From Candidatus Magnetaquicoccus inordinatus (GTDB lineage Bacteria; Pseudomonadota; Magnetococcia; Magnetococcales; Magnetaquicoccaceae): DNA of 40,375 nucleotides. Positions 1-7,771 of this stretch are shown here, in pieces. The notes beneath the pieces are model-generated. The model made no database searches and was not told the DNA's origin. It worked only from the letters and a program-made list of their open reading frames with translations. Where the stretch lies: positions 1-40,375 of the forward strand of contig NZ_RXIU01000009.1 in NCBI RefSeq assembly GCF_004217665.1, written 5' to 3'. How positions within the stretch are numbered: the first letter of the stretch is position 1; each line of letters opens with the position of its first letter. A program made the position numbers and the translations under genes.

Positions 1-2
1 CG

Positions 3-1577
3 GTACAGGATGCGCCAGTGGCTGGTGCGGATGCCTTTACCACGGAGGAGGATTCTCCCCTCAGTTTGTCCGCTGGCCAATGGTTGGCCAATGATGTGGA
101 TGTCGATGGCGACAGTTTGCGCGCCCAGGTGATACAAGGACCACAACATGGGCAACTGATTGCCCTTGGTAACGATCTCTACCGCTATCAACCCGATCTC
201 AATTTTAACGGTGTGGACACTTTTCGCTATCAGGTTGAGGATGGTCAGGGTAACAGCAGCTCAGCTCTGGTCACCCTGGTTGTAGCCCCCATTGAGGATG
301 CTCTGCAGGCCACGCCAGACCGGATAGTGGTGCAGGAGGATAGTGCGACCTTCTCCTTTTCTGTGCTGGGCAATGACAATGATCCCGATCTGGCCGGGCC
401 TCTGCAGGTGATCGGTTTTACCCCGACTGCCCATGGCCATCTCTATCGGCTGGCTGATCAATCCTTTCTCTATCAGCCGGATCATGATTTTTTTGGCATG
501 GATAGTTTTCAATATATTCTCAACAGCGGGGATGCACGTATCGGGCGGACAACGGTAGAAATTGCCGTTCTTCCGGTCAATGATCTGCCGGTTTTGCAAA
601 GGGTGAGTGGCTTGCAGTTGCGTCAAGGGGCCGAGGAGTCGATCAACGCCAACCATTTGCGGGTGGTTGATGTGGAGCAGAGTCCTGGGGAGATAGTGTT
701 TACAGTGGCCTCTCTGCCCCTGTATGGCACACTGACGCGCAATGCGCAGTTGCTGCAGATAGGGATGAACTTTAGCCAAGCCGATCTGGATCTGGGTTTG
801 CTCCGCTATGAGCATGATGGCAGTTGGGTGGCCAGAGATGGATTTCAATTCACCTTTAGCGATCAGGTTTCCCCACAGTGGACAGAGTTGGGATGGTTTC
901 CGATCCGGATTCGGCTGAATGTGCTGCCGCCACTGCTGCCGGAAAAACCACCCATGCCGATCAATAAAGGTGTGGAAAACAGGCAGCCGGGCAGCGAAGG
1001 GGAGTGGTTGCTGCGACCTGCAGCGCTGCAAGAGGCAGCACCCATTCTGACGGCAATTCATCAAGTGGAGCGCAGTGTGGCGCTGCAGGATTCCCGTTCG
1101 CCGCTGTTGACCGCGGTGCGCAACAGCAATCCGGGTGTTCAGGATGGTGGTTTGATCACTCCGGTGTTAAACGCCGTGCAAAGTTCCCTCTCGACTGTCG
1201 CTCCTGGTGCGTTGCAAACACCTGTTTTGACTGCCGTGATGTCGGAAAGCAGTCAGGCCGCTTCACCCATATTGAGCGACCCAAACAGCATGCCGGGATT
1301 TGCAGTGCGTTCGGGATGGTTCTATTTTGGGCCGGAGTTTGATCTGCCTGTGGGTGACTCTGACCCCGGGGAGGGGCTCTTTTTGCCCGATGCTCCCGAA
1401 GCGGGACAAAGCAGCAGTAACAGCGTTCTGCCTGCAGCTTTCGAGGCGACAGCTTTCCACAATACCGCTTGGGTCAGTCAGCCAGAGTCAGAACAGCAAG
1501 GGCTCTATGCCACTATCGAGGGATGGGAAGAGGCCTCTCTTGAGGAGATGCGGCAACTGTTGGCAGTATGGGCATGA
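3..1577 (+). CDS. C-terminal part of a giant cadherin-like/tandem-95 repeat adhesin (5' end outside window)
   Basis: The reading frame is open to the window edge: the codons before the first possible start (GTG at 18) read V-Q-D-A-P-V-A, the usual opening of a cadherin-like 'VNDAPVA' repeat, so the gene begins upstream. In the visible 524 residues there are two tandem-95-type repeats (about residues 1-190, with EDxxL, NDxDxDGD and YxPDxNFNGxDxFxY motifs). They are followed by a CSPG4-like (Cadherin_3) repeat at about 195-305, a proline-rich linker, four exact 20-residue repeats, and an acidic tail. Proteins of this build are very large calcium-binding surface or secreted adhesins. No RTX nonapeptides are visible. 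The gene overlaps the next by ATGA and leads an apparent secretion operon, so export by the downstream proteins is the natural inference. The secretion signal is not identifiable from this fragment. Confidence 0.85.
   Translation, partial: VQDAPVAGADAFTTEEDSPLSLSAGQWLANDVDVDGDSLRAQVIQGPQHGQLIALGNDLYRYQPDLNFNGVDTFRYQVEDGQGNSSSALVTLVVAPIEDALQATPDRIVVQEDSATFSFSVLGNDNDPDLAGPLQVIGFTPTAHGHLYRLADQSFLYQPDHDFFGMDSFQYILNSGDARIGRTTVEIAVLPVNDLPVLQRVSGLQLRQGAEESINANHLRVVDVEQSPGEIVFTVASLPLYGTLTRNAQLLQIGMNFSQADLDLGLLRYEHDGSWVARDGFQFTFSDQVSPQWTELGWFPIRIRLNVLPPLLPEKPPMPINKGVENRQPGSEGEWLLRPAALQEAAPILTAIHQVERSVALQDSRSPLLTAVRNSNPGVQDGGLITPVLNAVQSSLSTVAPGALQTPVLTAVMSESSQAASPILSDPNSMPGFAVRSGWFYFGPEFDLPVGDSDPGEGLFLPDAPEAGQSSSNSVLPAAFEATAFHNTAWVSQPESEQQGLYATIEGWEEASLEEMRQLLAVWA
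1041..1280 (+). repeat. Four 20-residue (60-bp) tandem repeats in the adhesin C-terminus
   Basis: Proline codons at 1041, 1101, 1161 and 1221 each begin the motif P-[ILV]-L-[TN]-A-[IV]: PILTAI, PLLTAV, PVLNAV and PVLTAV. The spacing is exactly 60 bp every time, while the remaining 14 residues of each unit diverge strongly. A partial fifth motif, PILSD, begins at 1266, off register. The conserved hydrophobic core with fixed phase suggests a small repeating structural element near the C-terminus. The nucleotide sequences have diverged, so this is an old duplication kept at the protein level. I do not recognise the family. Confidence 0.75.
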
Positions 1578-3679
1578 GGCCACTGCCGCCGCTGCGACAG
1601 GATCTGCAACTGTTGACCCGCACGCGCGGAGAGGGGGGGGCCCCGGCTTGGCTGCTCTATGATCGACCCAGACATCGCTATTTTCGCTTGGGCTGGGCAG
1701 AAACTGAGATGCTGCGTCGTTGGAGTCGGGTGAGCGATGGCCAACAGCTTCTCGAAGGGATCAACAAGGAGTGCACGCTGACATTGCAGGATGTCGATCT
1801 GCAACGTTTTTTGCACTTTTTGTCGGTCAATCATCTTCTGCAACCCCAGGGCGAATCCTCCCGACAGCAACTGCTTGCCAGTCAACAGCAACAGCTCTCT
1901 GGTTGGCGCTGGTTGCTGCATCACTATCTCTTTTTTACCATTCCTTTGCTGCACCCCGATCCCTTTTTGAATCGGTTGTATAAACAGTTGCCCTGGCTGT
2001 TTCGTGCCCGTTTTCTATGGGTGATCGTTTTTTTGGGTCTGTTGGGGCTCTATCTGGTTTCCCGACAATGGGACCGTTTTTTTGCCACGCTGCCTCTGCT
2101 ATGGAGTTGGCAAGGGGCGATGATTTTGGGCTTGAGTATTTGGCTGGCCAAAGCGGTTCATGAATGGGGACATGCCCTGGTGGCCAAACGCTATGGCTGT
2201 CATATCGCCAGCATGGGGGTGGCCTTTTTGGTGATGTGGCCTGTTCTCTATATTGATACGACGGATGTTTGGCGCCTGCCCTGTCGTCGACAGCGCCTGC
2301 ATGTGGCGATGGCTGGTATGGCGGCGGAACTGCTGTTGGCTGGTTTGGCCTGTCTGTTGTGGAATCTGACCGATGATCCCCTTTGGCAAAGCGGATTGTT
2401 TACCTTGGCCACGGTAAGCTGGGTGCTGGGTTTGCTGGTCAATGGCAATCCACTGATGCGTTTTGATGGCTATTTTTTGCTCTCTGATTTATTGGATATG
2501 GCCAATTTGCAGGAGCGTTCCTTTGCCTTGGGGCGTTGGCAACTGCGCCGCTCTCTGTTGGGGGTGGCTGATCCGCCACCCGAACTCTTTCCCCTGGCAC
2601 GCCAGCGTCTGTTGATTGTGTTTGCGTGGAGCGTATGGATCTATCGCTTTTTTCTGTTTTATGGCATTGCTTTGTTGGTCTACCACACCTTTTTCAAAAT
2701 ATTGGGACTATTTTTATTCCTGGTGGAGATCGGTTGGTTTATTGTGTTTCCCTTGCTTCGTGAGGCGCGTGTGTGGTGGCAGATGCGTCAACGTCTCTCC
2801 TCAGGAGCCATCTCGCGTTTGGCGTTGTTGACACTTGCCCTGATTGCCCTTCTCATACTCCCCTGGCAGGGGCAAATGGTTCTGCCTGCCTTGTGGCATG
2901 CCCATACCTTTACCACCCTCTATTCGCCCACTCCGGCACGTATTGCCGAAATATGGGTGCAAAGAGGCGAAAGGGTGCATGCCGGTCAACCTTTGCTGAG
3001 CTTGCGTTCTCCTGATTTGGAACAGCAATTGCTAATCAATCGATTGGAAGAGGAACATTGGCTCTTTGAGAGCCAACGTCCTGGTATTAAAGAGAGTGAT
3101 CGCGAACAAAGGCTGGTTGCGGTTTCGCGTCTTGTTGCTGCCCAAAGCCAGCAACAGAGCCTTTTATCGTTGCAGGGGCGTTTGTTGTTGCGTGCGCCCT
3201 TTGCCGGGGTGCTGGAGATGGCCGGCGAGGCTTTGCTGCCAGGCCGTTGGGTCAGTCGTGAAGAGCCGTTGCTTGCCCTGCATCAGCCTGAGGATCGGGT
3301 CATCCATGCCTATGTGGATGAACAACATCAACAGCAGGTTTTGGCACAGAGCTCTGGTTGGTTTGTGGCGCATGATTTGACCCTGCCGCGTTGTGCGGTA
3401 CGGGTGGAGTCCATTAGTCCGGCAGCAATCACGGTGCTGGATTGGCCGCAACTGGCCAGCCTGCATGGCGGTCCTATCAGCGTGCGCAAAGAAAATGAGC
3501 GGTTGCTTCCTGAAGAGGCGCTGTATCGATTGCAGTTGCGTCCGCTTGCAGAGGCAGGGTGCTCTCTGCCGGATGCCATGCTGGTGGGAGATCTGTTGCT
3601 CAATGGCGCCAAAGAGAGTCTCTTCTCCTCTTTCTGGCGTCGGTTGATGGCTATTCTGGTGCGTGAATCCGCTTTTTAA
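1574..3679 (+). CDS. PqqD-like/M50 site-2-type metalloprotease/HlyD adaptor fusion
   Basis: The start at 1574 makes an ATGA overlap with the adhesin stop; another ATG lies two codons earlier at 1568. Three parts are visible over 701 residues. Residues about 10-95 resemble a PqqD-type winged helix (W-L-L-Y-D and YFRLG near the start). The central membrane region has the zinc motif HEWGH at 196-200 and the third ligand in NPLMRFDGY (Asp298), so the S2P-type active site looks intact. After further membrane segments, a barrel-sandwich lipoyl-like HlyD region starts near residue 450 (SPTPARIAEIWVQRGERV), with a short coiled coil. M50 peptidases cut substrates within or near the membrane, and HlyD proteins bridge inner-membrane pumps to TolC. 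Joining both suggests an inner-membrane component that processes and/or hands on the adhesin. A run of seven G at about 1632-1638 leaves the frame intact. Confidence 0.85.
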   Translation: MRPLPPLRQDLQLLTRTRGEGGAPAWLLYDRPRHRYFRLGWAETEMLRRWSRVSDGQQLLEGINKECTLTLQDVDLQRFLHFLSVNHLLQPQGESSRQQLLASQQQQLSGWRWLLHHYLFFTIPLLHPDPFLNRLYKQLPWLFRARFLWVIVFLGLLGLYLVSRQWDRFFATLPLLWSWQGAMILGLSIWLAKAVHEWGHALVAKRYGCHIASMGVAFLVMWPVLYIDTTDVWRLPCRRQRLHVAMAGMAAELLLAGLACLLWNLTDDPLWQSGLFTLATVSWVLGLLVNGNPLMRFDGYFLLSDLLDMANLQERSFALGRWQLRRSLLGVADPPPELFPLARQRLLIVFAWSVWIYRFFLFYGIALLVYHTFFKILGLFLFLVEIGWFIVFPLLREARVWWQMRQRLSSGAISRLALLTLALIALLILPWQGQMVLPALWHAHTFTTLYSPTPARIAEIWVQRGERVHAGQPLLSLRSPDLEQQLLINRLEEEHWLFESQRPGIKESDREQRLVAVSRLVAAQSQQQSLLSLQGRLLLRAPFAGVLEMAGEALLPGRWVSREEPLLALHQPEDRVIHAYVDEQHQQQVLAQSSGWFVAHDLTLPRCAVRVESISPAAITVLDWPQLASLHGGPISVRKENERLLPEEALYRLQLRPLAEAGCSLPDAMLVGDLLLNGAKESLFSSFWRRLMAILVRESAF

Positions 3680-3692
3680 TGGTGTGGGTAGT

Positions 3693-3804
3693 TTGGCACG
3701 GAATAAATCTGTGGCAATAATGGGCAATGAATGAATCCGAGCCAATGATTGGCACTGAATAAATATGAAGCAATAATTGCCACTTAACAAATCTGTGTGG
3801 CACT
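3693..3804 (+). repeat. Degenerate 28-bp tandem repeat, four units
   Basis: Units start at 3693, 3721, 3749 and 3777 with an exact 28-bp period. Units 1 and 3 agree at 24 of 28 positions, units 1 and 2 at 20 of 28; unit 4 matches only over its first 21 bases. The shared core is TTGGCAC-GAATAAAT-TG-GCAATAA. The array fills the gap between the M50-HlyD stop (3679) and the chosen start of the TolC-like gene (3828). It is AT-rich, unlike the flanking genes. The units abut with no spacers, which rules out CRISPR. Confidence 0.8.
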
Positions 3805-3827
3805 ATTTGGCACAATGGAACAGGCAG

Positions 3828-5537
3828 ATGGCAACCAATTCATGTCATGAGAACGACAAGCGCTGCAGTTGTCGGCTACCCGCCTGCACAATCTGGTGTT
3901 CTGCCGCTCTTTTACTCGGATCCTGTACCGTGGTTCCTGAACCGATCAACCAGCAGGAGCGGTGGCAACGGATGGTGCAGGATCGCCAGGCCGTTTTCAA
4001 GAATGTGCAACCGATCACCCGTGCCCTGACCCTTTCCGATGCCATGGCTCGGGCCATACTGTATAATCTGGACCATAAACTCAAACGCATGGAAGAGACC
4101 TTGGCTTCTGGCCAGAGCGATATGGCTGAAATGGAGCTGTTGCCCCGTTTGACGGTACAGGCTGGCTACTCCTCGCGCAATAACCCTGCGGGAGCCAGCA
4201 GTCGCTCTTTGTTTACCGGGGTGCAATCGCTGGAGGCTTCGACCTCCGCCGAGCGTGAGATGATCGAAAGCAATTTGACTGTTGCCTGGAATGTGCTCGA
4301 TTTTGGTCTCAACTATCTGCGCGCCCAACAGCAGGCAGATCGTTATCTGATCACTCAGGAGCGGCGGCGCAAGGTGATCCACGATATTTTGCAAGAGGTG
4401 CGACAATCCTTCTGGCGCGCCTTGGCTGCCCAACGCCTGTTGCCGGAAATCCGCTCCTTTTTGAACGAAGCCCGACAAGCTTTGGTCGATTCACAACAGG
4501 CCGAACGACAACTGCTGCAACCTCCCAGCCAGGCCCTGGAATATCAAATCGGTTTGCTGGAGACCATCTATCAGATTACCAGCCTGCAGCGTGATTTGAG
4601 CGTTGCCCAGACACAACTCTCCGCTTTGATCAACCATGATCTGAATGTTGCGCTCACTCTGCAAGAGCCTGACAGTGGCAGTGCCACTTTGCCACGTCTG
4701 CCCGAAGAGTTGCGGCAGTTGGAGGAGATGGCTCTGCTGTTGCGGCCAGAGCTGCGCGAAGAGGATTATTTGACCAGAATGGATCAAGCCGAAGCCCGCT
4801 CCAGTCTTTTGCAACTTTTTCCTGCCCTGAATGTGGAAGGGGGGTATCATCTTTCCAGCAATGCCTTCCTCTATCATCAAAACTGGTTGCAAGGCAGTTT
4901 GCAAGTTGCCTGGAATCTGCTCAACCTGTTCAAAGCCCCGACAGTGATGGCCATAGCGGAGGCCAAAGCAGAAATTGCCAAGGCGCGCCGTCTGTCGATG
5001 GGCATGGCTATTTTGACCCAACTGCATGTGGCAAAAATCCGTTATGATCAAACCGGCGAGGAGTATCGGATCATCGAGCAGATGAGTCAGGCGGCAGAGC
5101 GTCTGCATCAGCAAGTTGCCCATGGGGCGAAAGCGCCGGCAGCTTTGCAAACCCGCAACGATCTGGAGCGTATGCAAAGCAAAGCCCGCTCTATTTATCG
5201 ACGGTTGCAAAAGGAGTTGGCCTATGCCGAACTGCATAATGCCGCCGGTCGTTTGTCGCTCTCGGTGGGTGTAGATCCCCTGCCTGATATTGTGGAGACA
5301 AACGATCCCGATGTCCTCAGTCGGGCCATACAGGAGTCGATGCAGCGCTGGCCGGATGGTTTGCAGAGAGCCAGCGAACAGTTGGCTGCCATCAGCAAAC
5401 CGTTATCCCTTGTTGCGCCCCGCTCTGGTTTTGAGCAGCCATTGCGCATCAATAAAATCAGTTGGAATCGCCTCTCGGATGACTCCCCCTTATGGTATTA
5501 TTTGCTGCCTGGCGACGAGGCTTCGGGGCTGCCATGA
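3828..5537 (+). CDS. TolC/OprM-like outer-membrane efflux lipoprotein
   Basis: The protein is 569 residues from ATG 3828. An upstream TTG at 3777 is in frame but lies in the 28-bp repeat, whereas the ATG places a lipoprotein signal near the N-terminus (lipobox LLGSC, then TVVPEP). The body is a long helical coiled-coil protein with two similar halves: TLSDAMARAILYNLDHKLKRME opens the first and QAEARSSLLQLFPALNVEGGY the second. VAWNVLDFGLNYLRAQQQAD and VAWNLLNLF are the equivalent beta-to-helix turns typical of OEP family proteins. Such proteins trimerise into an outer-membrane channel and periplasmic tunnel that docks on HlyD-type adaptors. It overlaps the next gene by ATGA, which supports joint assembly with the two adaptors that follow. 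At 569 residues it is longer than OprM (about 470), mostly through the tail after the second half. Confidence 0.85.
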   Translation: MATNSCHENDKRCSCRLPACTIWCSAALLLGSCTVVPEPINQQERWQRMVQDRQAVFKNVQPITRALTLSDAMARAILYNLDHKLKRMEETLASGQSDMAEMELLPRLTVQAGYSSRNNPAGASSRSLFTGVQSLEASTSAEREMIESNLTVAWNVLDFGLNYLRAQQQADRYLITQERRRKVIHDILQEVRQSFWRALAAQRLLPEIRSFLNEARQALVDSQQAERQLLQPPSQALEYQIGLLETIYQITSLQRDLSVAQTQLSALINHDLNVALTLQEPDSGSATLPRLPEELRQLEEMALLLRPELREEDYLTRMDQAEARSSLLQLFPALNVEGGYHLSSNAFLYHQNWLQGSLQVAWNLLNLFKAPTVMAIAEAKAEIAKARRLSMGMAILTQLHVAKIRYDQTGEEYRIIEQMSQAAERLHQQVAHGAKAPAALQTRNDLERMQSKARSIYRRLQKELAYAELHNAAGRLSLSVGVDPLPDIVETNDPDVLSRAIQESMQRWPDGLQRASEQLAAISKPLSLVAPRSGFEQPLRINKISWNRLSDDSPLWYYLLPGDEASGLP

Positions 5538-6325
5538 TCGGCAGCGGCGGTAGTTCAGAATGGCGAGGGAGAGTGTCACTCTTGTGGGCAAGTGTGGCTC
5601 TGCTGGCCACTCTTGCGGCCTCTGCCGTCTCAGCAGATGAACCACTACCCAGAGGATTATTGGTTCCCCAGCGGGAGGCTTGGCTCTCCAGTCTGATGGA
5701 GGGGCAGATCGAGGCGATTCATAAACAGGAGGGAGAGCTGTTTCAAAAAAATGAGCTGTTGATCAGTTTTGTCTGTACCGTGCGTCAGGCCAAATTGCAC
5801 CAGACTCAAGCCACACTGCTTGCCGCTCGCAAAAAGATGCAGGCCAATCGGGAGTTGGTTGCGGTGCGTGCTGCCAGCCGTTTGGAGCTGGCTTTGAATG
5901 AAGCGGAGGTGATGCAGGCAGAAGCCGAACTGGCCGTACAAAAGGCACTGGTGGAGATGTGTTCGATTCGAGCGCCCTTTGCTGGCCGGGTGCATGCGCT
6001 GTCGGTGCATGCCCATGAGAGTGTTCCCCAGGGCAAACCGTTGCTGGATATCTCTTCATCGGGACCATTTGAAGTCCGGGTGATTGTGCCTTCCCGTTAC
6101 CATGCCGCTTTGCCGGTTGGCAGCAGCTTTTCCATCTTTCTCGAAGAGACCAGACAAAGCTATCCGCTCCAGGTGATTCGCAGCGGCGGACGCATCGATC
6201 CGGTCAGTCAGACCATGCCGATTGTGGGCCGTATTCAGGGAGAGTTTCAGGAACTGCTTCCTGGTATGGGTGGACCGGTCACCTTACCCAATTGGCACCG
6301 TTCTTCTCCTGCTCCCGCCCCATGA
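5534..6325 (+). CDS. HlyD/RND-type periplasmic adaptor protein
   Basis: ATG 5534 overlaps the TolC-like stop as ATGA and is preferred over the longer frame from 5492. The product has 263 residues: a signal peptide (hydrophobic SLLWASVALLATLAASAVSA), a barrel-sandwich half-motif (SLMEGQIEAIHKQEGELFQKNELL) and a helical hairpin at roughly 75-135. The second half-motif (CSIRAPFAGRVHALSVHAHESVPQGKPLL) and a beta-barrel domain ending near PGMGGPVTL follow. This is the short adaptor architecture of membrane-fusion proteins. It probably links the inner-membrane partner to the lipoprotein channel encoded just upstream. The stop overlaps the next start as ATGA. Confidence 0.85.
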   Translation: MIGSGGSSEWRGRVSLLWASVALLATLAASAVSADEPLPRGLLVPQREAWLSSLMEGQIEAIHKQEGELFQKNELLISFVCTVRQAKLHQTQATLLAARKKMQANRELVAVRAASRLELALNEAEVMQAEAELAVQKALVEMCSIRAPFAGRVHALSVHAHESVPQGKPLLDISSSGPFEVRVIVPSRYHAALPVGSSFSIFLEETRQSYPLQVIRSGGRIDPVSQTMPIVGRIQGEFQELLPGMGGPVTLPNWHRSSPAPAP

Positions 6326-7737
6326 ACCCCTCTGCTGAGAGGCAGCAACAAGAAAAAACGCTTCTGCCTGATCCGCGCCTTCTCGCACGCCAACTCGCTG
6401 GTTTGACACAACTTCTCTCCTTGTTCAAAGAGAGCCGTCATGCGCTCGATTTGCCGCAACTGGGCTTTATCATGGTCAATGAGAGCATGCGTCTGCTTCC
6501 CTACCATCAGGCTTTTTTCTGGCTGCAAGGTGTAGAGGAGCAGCAACTGATAGCCATTTCCGGTGTGGCACAGTGGGATGCCCATGCCCCCCAGGTGTTA
6601 TGGTTGCAACGTCTGCTGCGGGAATACAGCCGTCAAGAGATCAGTCAGCAGTTGCACCCATTGCAGAAGGAGCGGCTCTCCGAGGCGGTTCTTGGCGAAT
6701 GGTCGCAGTGGTCGCATCCGTATCTGTTGTGGCTTCCCTTGCGCCATCCTCTGCGCCATGACTCTTTGGGGGGGCTTCTTTTGGCGCGTGATCAACCCTG
6801 GGAGAGCAATGAACAGACGTTGCTGCAACAGCTTGGCGAGGGTTATGCCCAGGCTTTGACGATAGCGTTGCAGGAGAAAAAGTCGGTTTGGTCCTGGCGA
6901 TGGCCGCGAGCGATATGGCGCAAAGCAATAGTATTATTGCTGTTGTTGGCGTTATTGATGCTGCCAGTCCGGCAATCGGTGCTGGCTCCGGCAACCATTG
7001 TTGCCCGCCAGCCCTATATTGTGGCGGCACCACTGGATGGGGTGGTGCAGCGTTTTCATGTCTTGCCCAATGATCTGGTCACACCAGGGCAACCCCTGTT
7101 TGATCTGGATCCCGCAGAGCTCAAGCATCGTTTCCAGGTGGCTGGCGAAGAGTTGGCTATTGCCCAGGCGCAATATCAAAAAATGGCCAGCAAGGCTCTG
7201 CAAAACAGTGAGAGTGGAGGTGAATTGGCCGCTTTGCGTGCTGCGATGGCGCGTGCTGCTGCCCAGGCTGAGCATGCCAAACAACTGTTGCAACGGTTGC
7301 AGGTGCGTGCCGAAATGGCGGGTGTGGTATTGTTTGCTGATGTCAACCAATGGTTGGGACGTCCGGTACGTATCGGCGAAAGAATCCTGGCCATCGCTGA
7401 CCAACACGATATGGAGATGGAGATACTGTTGCCGGTTGCCGATGCTCTGGTGTTGCAAGCGGGTGCGGAAACCCGTCTGTTTCTCAATACCGATCCACTG
7501 CACCCCTTGTCAGGAAGTTTACGCTATGCCTCCTATGAGGCAGCCGCTACTCCGGAGGGGGTGTTGGCCTATCGGCTGCGCAGCACTTTGCAGTTTGACA
7601 AAATGACCGAGCCTTTGCCGAATCCGCCGCGTTTGGGGTTGAAAGGGACAGCAAAATTATTTGGTGAAGAGGTGCCGCTGTTGTATGATCTGTTGCGCCG
7701 ACCGTTAACAGCTTTACGGCAAAAGTTGGGTCTTTAG
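6322..7737 (+). CDS. GAF-like domain/HlyD adaptor fusion, single-pass inner membrane
   Basis: ATG 6322 forms an ATGA overlap with the previous stop. The 471-residue product has three parts. Residues about 20-175 form a soluble domain that looks GAF-like (LPYHQAFFWLQ near the start, LGGLLLARDQPW and a C-terminal helix). Residues about 195-215 form one membrane segment (ALLMLPV). The rest is a periplasmic HlyD part: barrel-sandwich half PYIVAAPLDGVVQRFHVLPN, a coiled coil, the second half RAEMAGVVLFADVNQWLGRPV, and a beta domain. The predicted topology puts the GAF-like domain in the cytoplasm, where it could sense a ligand or dock a partner. I assign GAF by pattern only; the HlyD part is secure. 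With the M50 fusion and the short adaptor, this makes three barrel-sandwich proteins in one operon. Confidence 0.8.
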   Translation: MNPSAERQQQEKTLLPDPRLLARQLAGLTQLLSLFKESRHALDLPQLGFIMVNESMRLLPYHQAFFWLQGVEEQQLIAISGVAQWDAHAPQVLWLQRLLREYSRQEISQQLHPLQKERLSEAVLGEWSQWSHPYLLWLPLRHPLRHDSLGGLLLARDQPWESNEQTLLQQLGEGYAQALTIALQEKKSVWSWRWPRAIWRKAIVLLLLLALLMLPVRQSVLAPATIVARQPYIVAAPLDGVVQRFHVLPNDLVTPGQPLFDLDPAELKHRFQVAGEELAIAQAQYQKMASKALQNSESGGELAALRAAMARAAAQAEHAKQLLQRLQVRAEMAGVVLFADVNQWLGRPVRIGERILAIADQHDMEMEILLPVADALVLQAGAETRLFLNTDPLHPLSGSLRYASYEAAATPEGVLAYRLRSTLQFDKMTEPLPNPPRLGLKGTAKLFGEEVPLLYDLLRRPLTALRQKLGL

Positions 7738-7771
7738 GGGGAAGGGTCAATCGCCAACAAGGAGTAGGGTC

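Noticed and set aside
261-1064. Minus-strand frame of 267 codons opposite the adhesin
   Set aside because: The plus strand carries clear tandem-95 and CSPG4-like motifs; the antisense product has no family pattern or ribosome site.
1629-1640. Frameshift at the G-run in the M50-HlyD gene
   Set aside because: The PqqD-like domain reads through the run in one frame into the M50 domain, so the frame is intact as given.
3164-3790. Minus-strand frame of 208 codons opposite the end of the M50-HlyD gene
   Set aside because: It is antisense to the HlyD domain, with Gln/Arg-rich shadow composition and no start signal.
3693-3804. 28-bp repeats as a CRISPR array
   Set aside because: Units abut with no spacers, differ from one another by up to 11 positions, and no cas genes are near.
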